Shown here piece after piece: positions 27,500-40,215 of a stretch of 64,000 bases of DNA. The stretch is from Sinonovacula constricta (Eukaryota > Mollusca > Bivalvia > Cardiida > Solecurtidae). The DNA is taken from contig CM017563.1 of assembly GCA_007844125.1 (NCBI GenBank), positions 39,615,749 through 39,679,748 on the forward strand, given 5' to 3'. The position numbers and the translations under genes were made by a program. The notes under the pieces are model-generated. The model did not search any database and was not told the DNA's origin. It was given only the letters and a program-made list of their open reading frames with translations. Every line of letters starts with the position of its first letter. The first letter of the stretch is position 1.

Positions 27500-29381
27500 C
27501 TATTCCGTCCAAACATCATCTATCAGGTCTTCCTGTGAATGAAAGCCTTGTTTGTTCGCTGTTTTCTCAGTGTTTCCGTAGAAATCTTCTGGTGAAAAAA
27601 TGCCTTGTTCAAAATCACGTGGATACCATGCGTCGGCACTTCTCTTAATAAATCCAGCATTGACCCTGTCTATGTCTCTTTTTACAAAACCAGAACTCAT
27701 TCTGTCAAATGCTTTTTTAATAAATCCGGAATTCATGCGATCAAATGGTCGCTTTTCAGTGTTTGACTTTTTAACAAATCCCATATTCATTCTGTCAAAA
27801 GCACGTTTTTCATCCCCTTCATCACTTTTCTTTACAAATCCCATTCCCATCCGGTCAAATGCCCGTTTGTCTTCTTCGTCACTTTTCTTAACAAATCCCA
27901 TTCCCATCCGGTCAAATGCCCGTTTGTCCTCTTCGTCACTTTTCTTTACAAATCCCATTCCCATGCGGTCAAATGCCCGTTTGTCTTCTTCGTCACTTTT
28001 CTTAACAAATCCCATTCCCATCCGGTCAAATGCCCGTTTGTCCTCTTCGTCACTTTTCTTTACAAATCCCATTCCCATGCGGTCAAAAGCCCGTTTGTCC
28101 TCTTCATCACTTTTCTTAACAAATCCCATTCCCATCCGGTCAAATGCCCGTTTGTCCTCTTCGTCACTTTTCTTTACAAATCCCATTCCCATTCGGTCAA
28201 ATGATCTTTTATCGTCTTCAACACTTTTTCTTACAAATCCCATACCCATACGATCAAAGGCCCTCTTGTGTTCCTGGTCACTTTTCTTGACAAATCCCAT
28301 TCCCATTCGGTCGAAAGCCCGCTTGTCTTCTTCGTCACTTTTCTTAACAAATCCCATTCCCATTCGGTCAAATGCCCGTTTGTCCTCTTCATCACTTTTC
28401 TTAACAAATCCCATTCCCATTCGGTCAAATGCCCGTTTGTCCTCTTCGTCACTTTTCTTTACAAACCCCATGCCCATTCGGTCAAATGATCTTTTATCGT
28501 CTTCAACACTTTTTCTTACAAATCCCATACCCATACGATCAAAGGCCCTCTTGTCCTCCTGGTCACTTTTCTTGACAAATCCCATTCCCATTCGGTCGAA
28601 AGCCCGCTTGTCTTCTTCGTCACTTTTCTTAACAAATCCCATTCCCATTCTGTCAAACGCTCTTTTGTCCTCTACACCACTTTTCTTCACAAAGCCCATT
28701 CCCATTCGGTCAAATGCTCGCTTTTCCTCTTCATCACTTTTCTTTACAAACCCCATGCCCATTCGGTCAAAAGCTCGCTTGTCCTCTTCATCACTTTTCT
28801 TTACAAATCCCATTGCCATTCGATCGAAAGCACGTTTGTTGTCGTTGGTATTTTTCTTGATGAATCCGGCATTAATACGATCAAAAGTATTCTTTTTTAC
28901 AAAACCTGCAGACATTCTATCAAATGCTTTCTTTTCAACTGTATGCACACCTCCTTTGTTCTCCTTTACTTGGCTTTCTTCGTTCATTATTTCCTTTTGT
29001 CTTTTATCAACATCGTTGGTAATGCCTTTTTCAGGTCTAGAATTACTGGTTTCCTCACTTTGCGAATTGTTGTTTTTGTGTGTGGGTTCTGAATCGTCTG
29101 AACTTCTCTTCTTCCGTATAAAACTTGATCCTATCCTGTCGAATGCTCTTTTCTCTGTGTTGTCAATATCAACAAGATGATTTAGCGCATTATAGTAATC
29201 TTCCTCATTGCTGTTTGGTTCGGAACGTTTAATGAAACCGCTAGATAACCTGTCTAGTCTTGTGGTTCGTTTTGCATTGTAATCAGGTAATGAAAATGGA
29301 GCCATTCTTGGTGGTGTGTGGTATTGATTGATTGCGAAAAGATTTCGAAAATAAGGCGGGTAGAAGATGAAGCCGGAACAC
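27500..29381 (-). CDS. Multicopy neuropeptide precursor, exon 2 (C20-E646)
   Basis: Encodes residues 20(part)-646 of a secreted precursor. The exon begins at 29381, after a pyrimidine-rich tract ending TATTTTCAG; the first base completes a codon from exon 1. After an N-terminal spacer (21-58) come about 26 related units: TRLDRLSSGFI, AFDRIGSSFI, AFDRMSAGFV, NTFDRINAGFI, then eighteen units of [A/S]FDRM[G/A]MGFV (residues 204-546), then AFDRMNMGFV, PFDRMNSGFI, AFDRMSSGFV and DIDRVNAGFI. A 46-residue acidic, aromatic tail (601-646) ends the protein. Units are bounded by KK, KR or RK, and array units are joined by a KK-SDEED-KR spacer. Prohormone convertases should release non-amidated decapeptides, since no Gly precedes the basic pair. 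The FD-x-x...GF pattern and lack of amidation suggest the pedal peptide/orcokinin superfamily; that assignment is inference. A neurosecretory or transmitter role is likely. Confidence 0.9.
27803..28831 (-). repeat. 57-base coding tandem array, 18 units
   Basis: Units start every 57 bases without a register break (the same landmark recurs from 28807 down to 27838); only the last unit is one codon longer (SDEGDEKR). Each unit encodes ten peptide residues, KK or RK, and SDEED-KR-like spacer residues. A five-unit segment (285 bases) is duplicated: units with SDQE, then RKSVEDD, then an S-initial peptide recur exactly 285 bases apart (28201 and 28486). The last six units alternate at silent sites (TTTAC/TTAAC; GCGG/CCGG), showing 114-base dimer amplification. 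Confidence 0.92.
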
Positions 29382-29649
29382 CTGAAAATATAGAGATAAA
29401 ACAAAATGTTTTATTAAGTTCATTTAAACTGATAAATTTGGTTATTTTTAAATAATTTCTTGATGTAAAATGTCTACCCTATGATATGTCTTCAACAAGC
29501 GTGATTCCATCTTAATATATTTTTTTTAAAAATTCGAGTGTTCAAGTATTTTTTGTTCCTTTTTAGAACTGTATTCTTCAATTGCACATGGTAAACGTAA
29601 CCTCAAACGCGTATTTTCATTTAAGGATTGTTTATTAGAAAAATTACAG

Positions 29650-29751
29650 ATTCTATGCAATTATTTGTATTTAAATACTCCATCTGAAATCGGAATCATG
29701 GAGTCCAAATCTCAAACCTTAGTTATGTTATGTAACGTTTCTTTTGAGCAA
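29650..29751 (+). CDS. Weak exon candidate, unknown product
   Basis: The stretch after AAAAATTACAG is open for 34 codons and ends at a perfect donor, GAGCAA|GTAAGT (phase 0 to 0). The reading is protein-like (GIMESKSQTLVMLCNVSFEQ at the end) and includes an ATG at 29698. The acceptor is weak. It lies on the strand opposite to the neuropeptide gene, within its intron. I found no partner exon that fixes it, and it may be chance. Confidence 0.2.
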
Positions 29752-32700
29752 GTAAGTTTTGACTAGTAGACTTTACATGTCCCAAAACCGCAATAATTTG
29801 CATCTTCTCAAGATAGGCCAATCTGGCGCTAACCAATTATGACCACGGTTACCTTTAACAGAACATTGCAAAATCTGTTTGTATGACACACGATAAGCAT
29901 TCTTTTCTTAAACAAAAACAGCTAATGAACTTCATGATGAGTGTACTTACTCGGAAATCTACGCCAAAAATGCGGTTTGATTGAATTTATCAAATACACG
30001 TTATACAGCGTAGACATTCTACAAATCTCTATAAAGTAAATTATGCACAAAACAACTATAATGAAACTCTAATTATATATTCACGAAATAAATGCAGTGC
30101 ACATGGAATTCGACAAAACAAATATAAAAGTGTGTGACAGAACTTCTGGTATTTTTTGAGACGATGGTTATTTGGTTCAATAACAAAAACAACAAAAACA
30201 ACAAAAATCAGAATAGGCAATGGTGCCCATACATTTATCATTAACCTAGATTAAATAAGTTAAGTTTACTAAAACAAGAGATGTTTTACGGCATCAGCAC
30301 AATGAGTACAATTTTTCATGCAAAAATAAAGTTAAACGTTTAGAAAAATAATTGATGAACAAGTATGGTTATATATTGTGCCTAATGCGTATAATTTCAC
30401 TGAACAGTTTGCTATTATAAGTACAAGACACAAAACGGAAGCTATCTGGCAATAAGTGTATAACAAGTAGTTGAACATCCCCTATACAACATAGTCATAG
30501 TTCTCAACAGCACAAGAGGTATAACGTTGTTAAATGTTATATTAGCACAGAAGTACGCTAACAAAAGGAGAAACATGTCTCTGGTAGAACACAAGCACAT
30601 TTTTGAAGAACCTGAATTGCATTCACATAATGAATGAACTTGACACAATCACACGTAGATACCATTTTCTTATCGAAATTTTAGAGAACCGTGAACAGGA
30701 ATGTAATTACAGAGAATGCGTACACGGGCCGAAAAGTGCCATTGTGCCTTTCAGTTTTTGACCGCATTTTGACACAATGGTAAGCGTTTGCATTTAAAGC
30801 ACCCTTAGACCTCCATTTATCGCTATCCTCCTGGCTTCATTCTAAATTCAGCTGTCCGAATTTTACTATTTTTCTGCATATGCTATGGCATGTTCTACCC
30901 ATCTGTCCGTACATTTAACTGGATGTTCACTCACGGTAATGGAAAACTGACATTAAAAGATGTCTTATGTCCGGGTTAATCTTTTAATCTAATGCGGTCT
31001 TAATTACTTAGTTTTTTTCTTAGTTAAATGAGTTTGATCTTTTATCATTTCACCTGTCAGTGTTTTACCAATTTTACATTCAATCTCAAGTGAATAACCC
31101 TTTTTGTGATATTTCAATTTTAATGTATGTTAAAATCTACTCACGACTTTGTCATATTTTAGTTTATGTAGAACATTTGAAATGACTAATTGTAAAGTAG
31201 ATGCTTGTTTTTTACTGACCTATTTACAAATATGGTTAGGTTTAAACATTTTACTTATGTATTAAGATTGTGTTTTATAGGTCCGTAAAATTCACCATTT
31301 ATACTTATCAAAAATTAACGACAGCCTATTAAAAGTAATTTTACAAATTAATCAATATATAGTTTGTAATTTCAGAAGTCTTTACACATATGAGAATCAT
31401 CTGCTTCAAACATTGTTGGAATAAACTGATATTTAGAACAAATCGAACATGAATAAAGTTTTAACACTTTCAATGGTTAGTTATTGTACCTTGTTTTTGA
31501 CAAGAAAAGATAAATGCATACAATATAGTTTTAGCTTATTTGGTCTGACATTCATTTCACAGATAATTAATCATTTCATTATAAAAATACTCTTTCACAT
31601 ACAAGCACTAAATGTCATGTTCAAAATGTATATTTCCTAGGCATGGGTTTACATTTTTAACCTTCATTAGAACGTAGTCAAAATGAAAAAGAAATAAAAC
31701 CGCATTTTAAATAATTAAATTTATGGCAACGGCAACTGTAAATGTTTAAACATTTCGCTGTGCCTGTCTTCGCAGATAGTGTCTAAATACTGATGTCAGC
31801 ATTCAAAATTGTGCGAGGATGACAGACAGGACGATAATAGTCTCTGAATAGATTGTTGATTACGTAATATATGATTATTTACCTCATATCAACTAACAAT
31901 TAACAATTGTTCTGTGCAAGAGTTGTCTTATTGGCATGGTATCGAGACAGTATCATTCATTTTGAAAGGCGCTACACGTAATAGGTATTGTATATACGAT
32001 ATTCATTTAATCAATCTTTAAATCCAGAGAACATGATTATTGATGTGTTAAATGCAGAAGTCCCACGATGTTTTAAAGATATTGTTAAAACCTAAATTAT
32101 CAATACTCTAATATTTACGCTGTAGGCGATAATTGTTAGACATTGTATTAGAAAAATGATACATGAAAAGGCATATTTACTTTTATGCCGCCTAATAAAT
32201 ACTTAAGTAACATTGGACGGTGTTCTTATGTTAGATAAGTGACATTTTTTATCGGCTTACATGCCTGTGGACAATCTGATAAAGCTTAAACTTCACAATA
32301 TCGACAAATGGATTCAACCAGCAATTGGTCAGAGACATGTTATCGAACATTTTTTTATTTAGAAGCATTGGTGCTAACTTATTTATTTGAAAGTTTTCGC
32401 TTATCTTGAATCCATTTAATGATCTATAATGCTTATGCGATCTTCAGATGGTTGAACAGTGGTAAATGTCTGTTTACACTATGATCGAGTCCATTTAGGG
32501 TGATACCAATTGTTGCCTAGATATCTTCGAATACAATCATACAAATACCAACTTGCATCGCCCTAAGGGCCATACTTATATCACTGAGATGTTGTGTTTT
32601 AGAAACCTTTACTTTACAACAAAATCCTTAAGAGTAAAATTTTGTATAACATAAAATCGCGGGTTTTGTATCTTGTTAAGACCAATTTGTATGTTCTATC

Positions 32701-35211
32701 ATTATTTCGAACATCAAATAAACGAAGGGATAATGTTAAAATTCTTCTTTCTTTCGATAATGTAAATAGTGCATTGAGATCAAAATACTAATGAATAAAT
32801 ATATTCTCTAGAAACTATTTTCAAATTCTTGCTAAAAATATATAATCCTCCTCCATGATGAAGAGTCGCTGAAAATTGCTGATTATGCTCATAAAGATAG
32901 CAATAAATTATATTATAAACTGTGTTTGCCTACAATGCTTCGCCGTATCAATCAACTTAATTAATTGATAATTTTACCAATGCTTAATTCAAAGACAACC
33001 AGGCATGACACAGAAACGCCTAAATGGGAATGGTTACAACTTTGCAAGCAGTCACTTATTTACAGATTATATTATTCATTCAACCTTTAGAAGAGTTATT
33101 GGTTTTCAAAGGCATGTAACTTGCAACTCAAACGGTTCTAATTTAAAGTTAGAAAAAGTTAATTTACTGTTCTTTCTAAGACGTGATAATTATCAATCTT
33201 GGAATGCAAATTAAACACTGTAAATGACAACACGGTTAAATCATTCGGCAAGAAAACGAATTGCATTCTCTTATTGAAACTTCGGCACTCGTTCACGCGT
33301 AGGAACAATTTTAGTCACGATGCACACGCACTAGTCGCAAACCGTGCGCATGCATTTAAATTAATGTTACTCTATTTACATGCATTTCTTTACAAATGAT
33401 GGATCGTTTTGACATGTTAAAGCTATTTTTCTAAAATTAAGCTCTGTAGCTGTGTCGTTGCTTTGTTTGTGTAATACATGGTGGCATAGTTTATTTGATA
33501 ATTTCATATGTATTTTGAATGTTTTAAATGTAGTTTGAAATTATCGTGGCATCGCATGAATTGTAAAAACTGTTTTAAGTGTTATTTTGTATGCTTTTAT
33601 TTAACTTTACAATTAACATGTGATATTATATTTTATACCTTTCAAAATGAAGTGTTTTGTGTCCAGAATCAATAAAAATATTGTAACAGTGAAGTATATT
33701 CAAGCTTTCTTTTAGCCGAGGTTGTTGTTTAAATGGAATTTGTGTGGACAAAGACATTATAATTGCAAATATTATCATCATTAAAATATTGACACCTTCG
33801 ATAACGTAATTTGGTGTTAAAATTATCTTATTGTCACAATCTTTTTGATGATTTCATTAAAATGAGTCACTAATAAGGAAATAAAAAAGCTGCAACTTTT
33901 ACCGGCTACAACAGGAGGGTGATACTCTTTCGGGGTCCGAGAAATCGTGTAGTTTTGTTTGTTTATCTCTTGTGTGAGCTTATTTGTGCTTTGTTAAATC
34001 AGTCCATAATTTATTTCACAAGATCCTTGCTATGCTATTTTGTTATACATTTAATTGATGTTCAACACTTTCTACCCGTCTTAACGACGAATTAATTAAC
34101 GGATATTTTTTTCATATACCTGCAGATGTATTAAATCGAAATAGTTGAAAGGTTGTGTTTATCTCTGTTAATGGTCTTGCATTGTGAATTTGTCAGATGT
34201 CATTGCTAACTAAAATTTTAAAGGTCAGAAAAAGGCCATTCTTTCTGGCTTCATTAACAGCGCGAATTTTACATGCCATTATCAGATAAGTTAAAGCGCA
34301 CAATTTGTAAGATGAAACGTGACAAAATATTAATTGAGAAGGAACACCATATGGTGTCTAGGCTGGTATATTAATTAATTACAGAATCTTGGTTGGCGTA
34401 TAATGAGGTTTCTTGAATTATACAAAGCAAGACGTGTTCATTTTTACAATCATATACGTCGTATTCGTGTTGTATTGGTGTGTATATTTTAGGGAATGTA
34501 ATAGGTTAACCAGTTAACAAATAACAATTTGCACATTCGGATTTTAACAAGCTAGCCATACATTTCTTATTTACCTCTACTAGCAATAGCACATACAGAA
34601 ACAAACAAAAAGATGATGTTAAGTGCATTCTTCAACATTACGCGAAAACCTCTTGGTCGCACTGTTAACATATCTTAAACACTGCTTATATACAATAGTT
34701 ATATTGGTTAAAATATTTAACTTTGGCAAATTATCACAAGATGAAGCAGTGTGCTAGACACTACAGCATAAACATTTTAGGTCATGTTTATTTTGTTTGT
34801 TATATTTTCGTTTTTGTAGAAAGATAAAATGACTTTTAAAGCGTCCCTTTTATTATATCAACGTTAACAATCTACTATTTACAACTTTATTTTAAAAGTG
34901 TATAGGTCTGAATTGAAACATGTTCTTCCGTTTTATCACGAGTTTAAACAGTACGGTAATTACTTTGTAAATAACATTATAGTGTGAACAACATTCAATA
35001 ATCGTATCACATCCTAAATTGTCAGAAGTCATATATTGATGTTCATTCCATAGGGAATATTTGCTTTGTAAACATAAATACAGCAATTTGTCACGGCGTC
35101 TGTTACTCCCTTCGGAGATTGCGTAGTTCCCTTCGTTGTTTTCCTAATCTCCTTATTAATGGCATCATGATTTATTGCGACATCGTGTTTTACTAGATCA
35201 TCATAGTCACC

Positions 35212-35486
35212 GGACCTGGAGTAATCGGTAGTAATCGGTAGATCGGCTCCGGTATAGGAGGCCCTTGGTTCAATCCCTTCTGCTGACGCTTAAGGAATAA
35301 TAAGGGTAGTTCGACGAGTGTTTGTCCCCATGTCTGGATAATGTCACTGGGTGTGGTATCATGCCAGGTGTTCACCGCACTGTATACACAGTGAAGGCAG
35401 CACTATATCTGCTCAAAGTGGACATCGTCACCAAGTAGTTGAAATACCGTTGGTGGGACGACTAATTCACCAAACAAACAAACACC
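35212..35486 (+). mobile_element. tRNA-derived SINE, degenerate copy
   Basis: Diverged copy of the SINE at 45055-45376. The B-box region is decayed (CTTGGTTCAATCCCTTCTG) and the middle carries a deletion, but GGGTGTGGTATCATGCCAGG, GTGAAGGCAGCACTATATC and the CAAACAAACAAAC tail are intact. It lies in the neuropeptide intron, in antisense to that gene. Confidence 0.8.
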
Positions 35487-37014
35487 CTTGGTCCTTGGTA
35501 GTGTTAAAAGTGTATCTCTTGCGAATCATAATACTGATATGTTGGGTAAAACGAAACACTATAAATTTTCTACAATAGAATGAGCAATACAACTAGTTGA
35601 TCATATAAACACCTATAATCTGAAATTGAGCAAAATATTAGACTTCTGTGTCACATGACAATTCATGAAATTTTAACAAGTGTATCAGGACAAATAAAAT
35701 CTTTCAGTGCTTTTTTCAATTCAAGACAGTTTAATATTTTTTCTCAGTAGACTGAAATGGAATGTTTATAGTTTTCCAATTTAAAATAAATAATCTACAT
35801 TACAACACACTTTTATTAATCGTAATTGACAATTTCGATAGCAATATGCTATGGCGCCGCTTAAGGGCTTTGACAGTGTCTAGATCACGTGCTTTCATCA
35901 ATGTCACAGACAAAACACATGCGTTGTATCTGTGTAATGTAGATTGGCCGTTAACTGTGTGTTTTACAATGCCACTGATAAGATAAACAAGTTAAGGATA
36001 ACAAACATATGCAAACATCTACGAACCATACAATAAGATTTCAAACAATGATGAATGTTATCCTTCAACAAAACTTTTTTATACGGCATACATTTCACCT
36101 CAGGAGAAAACAGAAGGGCTAAATGGTTACATATGAAGAGGACGACCAATCTTAAAGGCCGAAATCAGACTTCGTCAAAATAAATATTACATAAGTACTT
36201 ACCAATGACAATATAATAGCAATATAATGGCAGATTCATCATTATCAATCGAAGCAATGACTAATTTTAATCTATATAATTATGCGGTTTGCTTATCTTT
36301 AACACCATTAAAACACACGTCTATGTTAAGTCTGGATACAAGAAGAAAATAACAAAAATCTAAATGAAAAAAATAAGGTAAGCAGAATTTTCAAAACAAT
36401 ATTAACAACAAAAAATATGTTCATTTATGTACGCGTTGTCGCTTTACGTTTAAGATAGACTATCCTAGAAAAGTAAGGTGTCAAGGGTTCATCTCACATT
36501 ACAATAAAAAAGAATATATGCCAAAGTCCTATGAGCATTGCAACATATACCAAACTCCGAAAAGACACAGCACAAAGGTATTTCAAGTCAAGACAAGTCA
36601 AAAAAGTCAGAGAATAACCTCAGGTTTTCCTTACTCTCCAGTCTCCTGTATTAGGAAGATAAAGTGTCAGTTCAAAAGAAGTTTTGTCATTATTGTATGT
36701 AGTTTCACAACCTTGTAAGCTGTCAGGTAATTCAAAATTAAAAGTTGCTATCCTGTGACGCGACCGAACCCTCATGGCGAGAGGCTAGAGAGAAACGCTC
36801 AGAAACGAATTTGCGTCAGAATATAGATGCAAGGCTTTCAACTTTCCTGTCAAATAGGTTGGCAGTCTTTGAAATATGTATATAGGTCTATGCTTTCCCT
36901 CTGGAAATAGAACTTAGCCTTCGTTCAATATACGCTTCTTTCCATTGGCATTTCCCTGCATCTTGTTCTCGTTTTAAATGAACAAACGAACGCAATTACT
37001 GTCTTTGCCCACAG

Positions 37015-37063
37015 AATTCACGGCGCGTTTCCAGCAAATCGAATGAATAGACATAAAGTGAAA
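37015..37063 (+). other. 49-base exon candidate with strong splice sites
   Basis: The acceptor tract CTGTCTTTGCCCACAG and donor AAA|GTAAGT flank 49 bases. Only one frame is open (IHGAFPANRMNRHKVK, entering with one base and ending in phase 0). It could be a coding or 5' UTR exon of a plus-strand gene nested in the neuropeptide intron. No phase-matched neighbour was established. Confidence 0.25.
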
Positions 37064-39113
37064 GTAAGTACTTAAGTTTCTGAAACCATGGCATCGTGTC
37101 ATTGTTCAACAAATGAAGTGGTAAAGGAATGATGGTTAACATAAAATGGCCTTTACATTGACGAGATGCTTCTTATTGCTTGTGAGCTGAACGAAGCCAA
37201 AACGCAATCCCCCTTTTAGGTACTTATATAGATGTAACAGTTATTATTTTCCTAGCATTTTATTTTTCTGATAAAATATTTCTGATAAAATACCTCTGGT
37301 AAAATATTTCCTATCAAATACGAAGGATAGTTATGCCTCATATTTCCGATGGCAAGACTTACATAAACGTAAGTCTGATTATAAAATTTCAATTATTCTT
37401 AACTATATGTTTTAATATGTTAGAATCATTTCACTTTACGTACGAAAATAATTTAATACAGAAAATTGTTTCCGGTATCATACATAGCTAAGTAATAAAG
37501 ATATCATCACGATGTATAATTATCAGTTGTTACATATAACAACATGCTGATAAGTCATGATAACATCGAAAACCGTCAAATATTATTTGTCCCGTTTGTT
37601 GTCGTCTTGCAATTATTGACGAAATGAATAAAATGTATTCAGGGTTTACGTTTATGGACTTTTTCTATTCCTACATGAATGTAATTAAATGCATTCATTA
37701 CTTTTTTCACTTCAATGTAAAATATCAGTCATTTAATAACTCGAAATATGAAATATTGTTCATTAAACTTTGAAACCTTGTTGTGAACCTCGGTCAGGAT
37801 AACCCACAGTAGTATTTTATTACTAGCGTAAGCAGAGAACCATTGGCTTGAATTGAAGCCAGAACTTCACTGCTTTCTAGGACTTAAACATATAATCAAC
37901 CAATTTGAGCATGCCCACTTTCTTCTCAAATTGTGTATTTAATTCATATATCATGATTAATACATGTATCTTAAAGGGCGGTGGCTCTTTGGCAGAGGAA
38001 TAGGATCGCGGACGTGGTTTCGAGTTTCGGTCGTAGGTTAGGGTTGTGTGAAATTGGTTCTTCCTTTCTGGTTGTACGTCCGTGGTTTTACCAACAAACA
38101 ACCACCAACAATGATTGCATCGCTTTAATAACATACAAGATCTCTCTGCGATGTATTTTAAAAAATCAAAACAAAAACAAAACTACAATTATATTTGAGA
38201 GGAAGTTGTTACTATATATAAGAAATGCTTTATTTTAAAGTCGTTGCAAACATGGCCACACGTGTTGTCATATTGATTATAGTTTATTTATAATGATTGC
38301 GAATGTCTGATATCTGGATCGGTGATAGAACTTCTACAAGTGGGGAAACAACATTTTATTTCCAATTCAATTGATTAACATATTTGACTATAGCAATGAC
38401 AGTTGTTCGAAAGTAATCGTCAAGGAAAAAATCGATTCTCTCTGTTTTATAAATGAAACATTAAACAAAAGTCATCCGAGTGTTTCCCATATCAGTCGAA
38501 ACCGGATTGTTCATTCCAGTTCACTGTTAATAGTCAACCCTCATAAATTATCCATGTCTTTGCTCCAGTAATTTAGCTTCAAGCGTGCGGTACATCTATG
38601 ATACTTGATTGATCCCTTCCTATGAACAATTACCTTTCTGGTTTATGACGTTGCATTTGCGTTGTAAACATTATTCTGAAATGAGTTGACTGGTAAAGGG
38701 CACAGAAAAGAACATAAAATTGTTAGTTGTTCTTGTGTCGTTGTTACGTATTTTGTTCAGATAAAAGCCAATGCAAGTCAAAACACGTGTTATGATAAGG
38801 GTAGTATAGTATCTGTTGCTGTTTAGGAAATGCTTATATTGCTTATGTCAATTGATTTTAGAGCGTGTTTATTGGCCGAGGGTGGGGGAATTTAAAATGA
38901 CAAGGTTCTGAATAAATACTGTATTGTATGTTTTGGGGTTTTAGTTATCCGTAGCTGTTTAATTTTATACTTCAAACTCATATCTTATTAACTGGAAAAT
39001 ATTTCCTAGTATTCGTCAGAATACAATCGTTCCTTGATCCTTAAGTCTATACAATTTTACTCTTAATAGTCAATTAAATTTAAGCGTGTGTTAGGTCGAT
39101 GTCTGTTTGACAG

Positions 39114-39167
39114 GTGCATATGTTTCCAATGATAAATTGGATTATTTATTGACAAGTTTAGCCTGTC
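39114..39167 (+). CDS. Possible upstream exon of the nested gene
   Basis: GATGTCTGTTTGACAG precedes an open stretch beginning AYVSNDKLDYLLTSLACHQ. A usable donor (CATCAA|GTAACA) gives phase 1 to 0; without splicing the frame stays open to a TAG at 39248. It does not join in phase directly to the exon at 39641, so a further small exon would be required. Its place in the gene is uncertain. Confidence 0.2.
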
Positions 39168-39640
39168 ATCAAGTAACATGTATAGCAGCTAAAGCAATAT
39201 GGATGCTCTTAATGTGTTCGCTTCCATTATTTCAAGAAGTTATTTTATAGTACAAGCAGGTACGCTGTGGAAATGTATGTATATAAATATTAATATTTAT
39301 ATATTAATATTTGTATAATCGTAATCAGAGGTCCCATAAAATACGTTAATTGGTTATCAAAAATGATAAAAAATATATCATTCTTTTGATAATTGATGCT
39401 ATTACACCACAGAATTTATTTCTAAATGTTAATCTGCTTGAGGGTAGTGGCGCATTTAAAACACATTTTAAGTTGAAATTTAAGTTGAAATTTAAGTTGA
39501 AAGTAGTGTATCAGTCTTCCCCGCACTTGCCGAAACATGTTTGATACCTTTACGAGATCGTTCAAGGATCCAACCGAACTCATTTCTTGCTTGCTTTAGA
39601 CGTTTGCGCATTGTTTTGTTTGTTAAATTATTTTTTCTAG

Positions 39641-39773
39641 AACATTGGTTAATACTTTCACATTGAATATTTTGAACACCATCTGCAAGGATATCCAGCA
39701 GTCCTATAATCCTGACTGTCGAGTGAAGCCAGTGTTACTAATAGCGGAACTTGCTTGGACGTGGATTCGGGAG
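39641..39773 (+). CDS. Penultimate exon candidate of a nested gene
   Basis: A TTTTTTCTAG acceptor and a GAG|GTATAC donor flank 133 bases with a single open frame (44 residues, entering with one base, leaving in phase 0). An in-frame TAA lies just upstream, so the frame must be entered by splicing. The reading is strongly protein-like: NTICKDIQQSYNPDC, then RVKPVLLIAELAWTWIRE. It joins in phase to the exon at 40013. I do not recognise the family; the amphipathic, Trp-containing sequence suggests helices. It lies inside the 13-kb intron of the neuropeptide gene, on the opposite strand. Confidence 0.45.
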
Positions 39774-40012
39774 GTATACTATATTTAGCTTATTGTAGCA
39801 TGTTCTCCAAATTGACAAACAATGTATCTATGGCCTTGTCGGAGTGGTCACAAATATAGGTTGCTATTGAGCATATGACTTCCTTTACGCGGAGCCTACC
39901 TTACGCACACCGTATGTCCCATAGAGTTTGTTGCTGTGTTCTGTTTCTCTGTTTCAGTGAAGAATCCTGATTAAATATTAAGTGTAAGCATGTGAGCTTT
40001 ACCCCTTAACAG

Positions 40013-40069
40013 GTTGACGACTTTGGTATGTCATTCCCAAAGTTTCGACCCCGGTCCTCCATTCTGTAA
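40013..40069 (+). CDS. Terminal exon candidate of the nested gene
   Basis: It follows a TTACCCCTTAACAG acceptor. In phase 0 it reads VDDFGMSFPKFRPRSSIL and stops with TAA at 40067-40069. An alternative donor, ATTCT|GTAAGC, overlaps the stop, so the exon might continue elsewhere. A canonical AATAAA at 40216-40221, followed by a GT-rich stretch, supports it as the end of a transcript. Confidence 0.45.
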   Translation, partial: VDDFGMSFPKFRPRSSIL

Positions 40070-40215
40070 GCTGTTGGATGCATTCGTAGCAATTCTGGGC
40101 CGTTAACGTATCTGTGCTAGTACACAAGTCGATCAAATACATTTCGTTTAGTTGTTCTTCGACTTCTTAATATCTTAAAGTTTTGTCTTGGTGTGAAATG
40201 TTTCAATAACTATTC

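Noticed and set aside
28231..28489. Other-frame open readings within the array on both strands
   Set aside because: Shadows of the repeated unit, since 57 is divisible by three and every frame without a stop in one unit stays open.
27803..28831. CRISPR-like regular repeats
   Set aside because: The 57-base period is fully coding, there are no unique spacers and the genome is animal.
27600..29180. 526-codon plus-strand open frame opposite the precursor
   Set aside because: It is the antisense of the 57-base coding array; period and composition follow from the minus-strand peptide repeats, and it has no independent gene features.
29772..29864. Possible middle exon linking 34575 to 29381 in phase
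   Set aside because: The frame is open, but the donor (ACAT|GTAAAG) and the acceptor are poor, and the direct join from 42421 needs no extra exon.
29945..29951. Strong minus-strand donor GTAAGT upstream of the large exon
   Set aside because: A TAG lies in the required frame nine bases before the donor, so it cannot supply the signal peptide.
31764..31800. Strong acceptor TGTGCCTGTCTTCGCAG in the neuropeptide intron
   Set aside because: All three frames stop within 20 bases, so no coding exon follows.
34575..34692. Minus-strand TATATAAG, ATG and hydrophobic leader with a GAG|GTAAAT donor (MLKNALNIIFLFVSVCAIAS)
   Set aside because: It was considered as first exon of the neuropeptide gene, but it ends in phase 1 and cannot join the exon at 29381, which needs phase 2. 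The exon at 42421-42479 fits exactly. It may still be an unrelated first exon.
35846..35986. Plus-strand 46-codon frame starting MLWRRLRALTVSRSRAF
   Set aside because: Protein-like, but it has no convincing acceptor, donor or poly(A) signal and no recognisable family.
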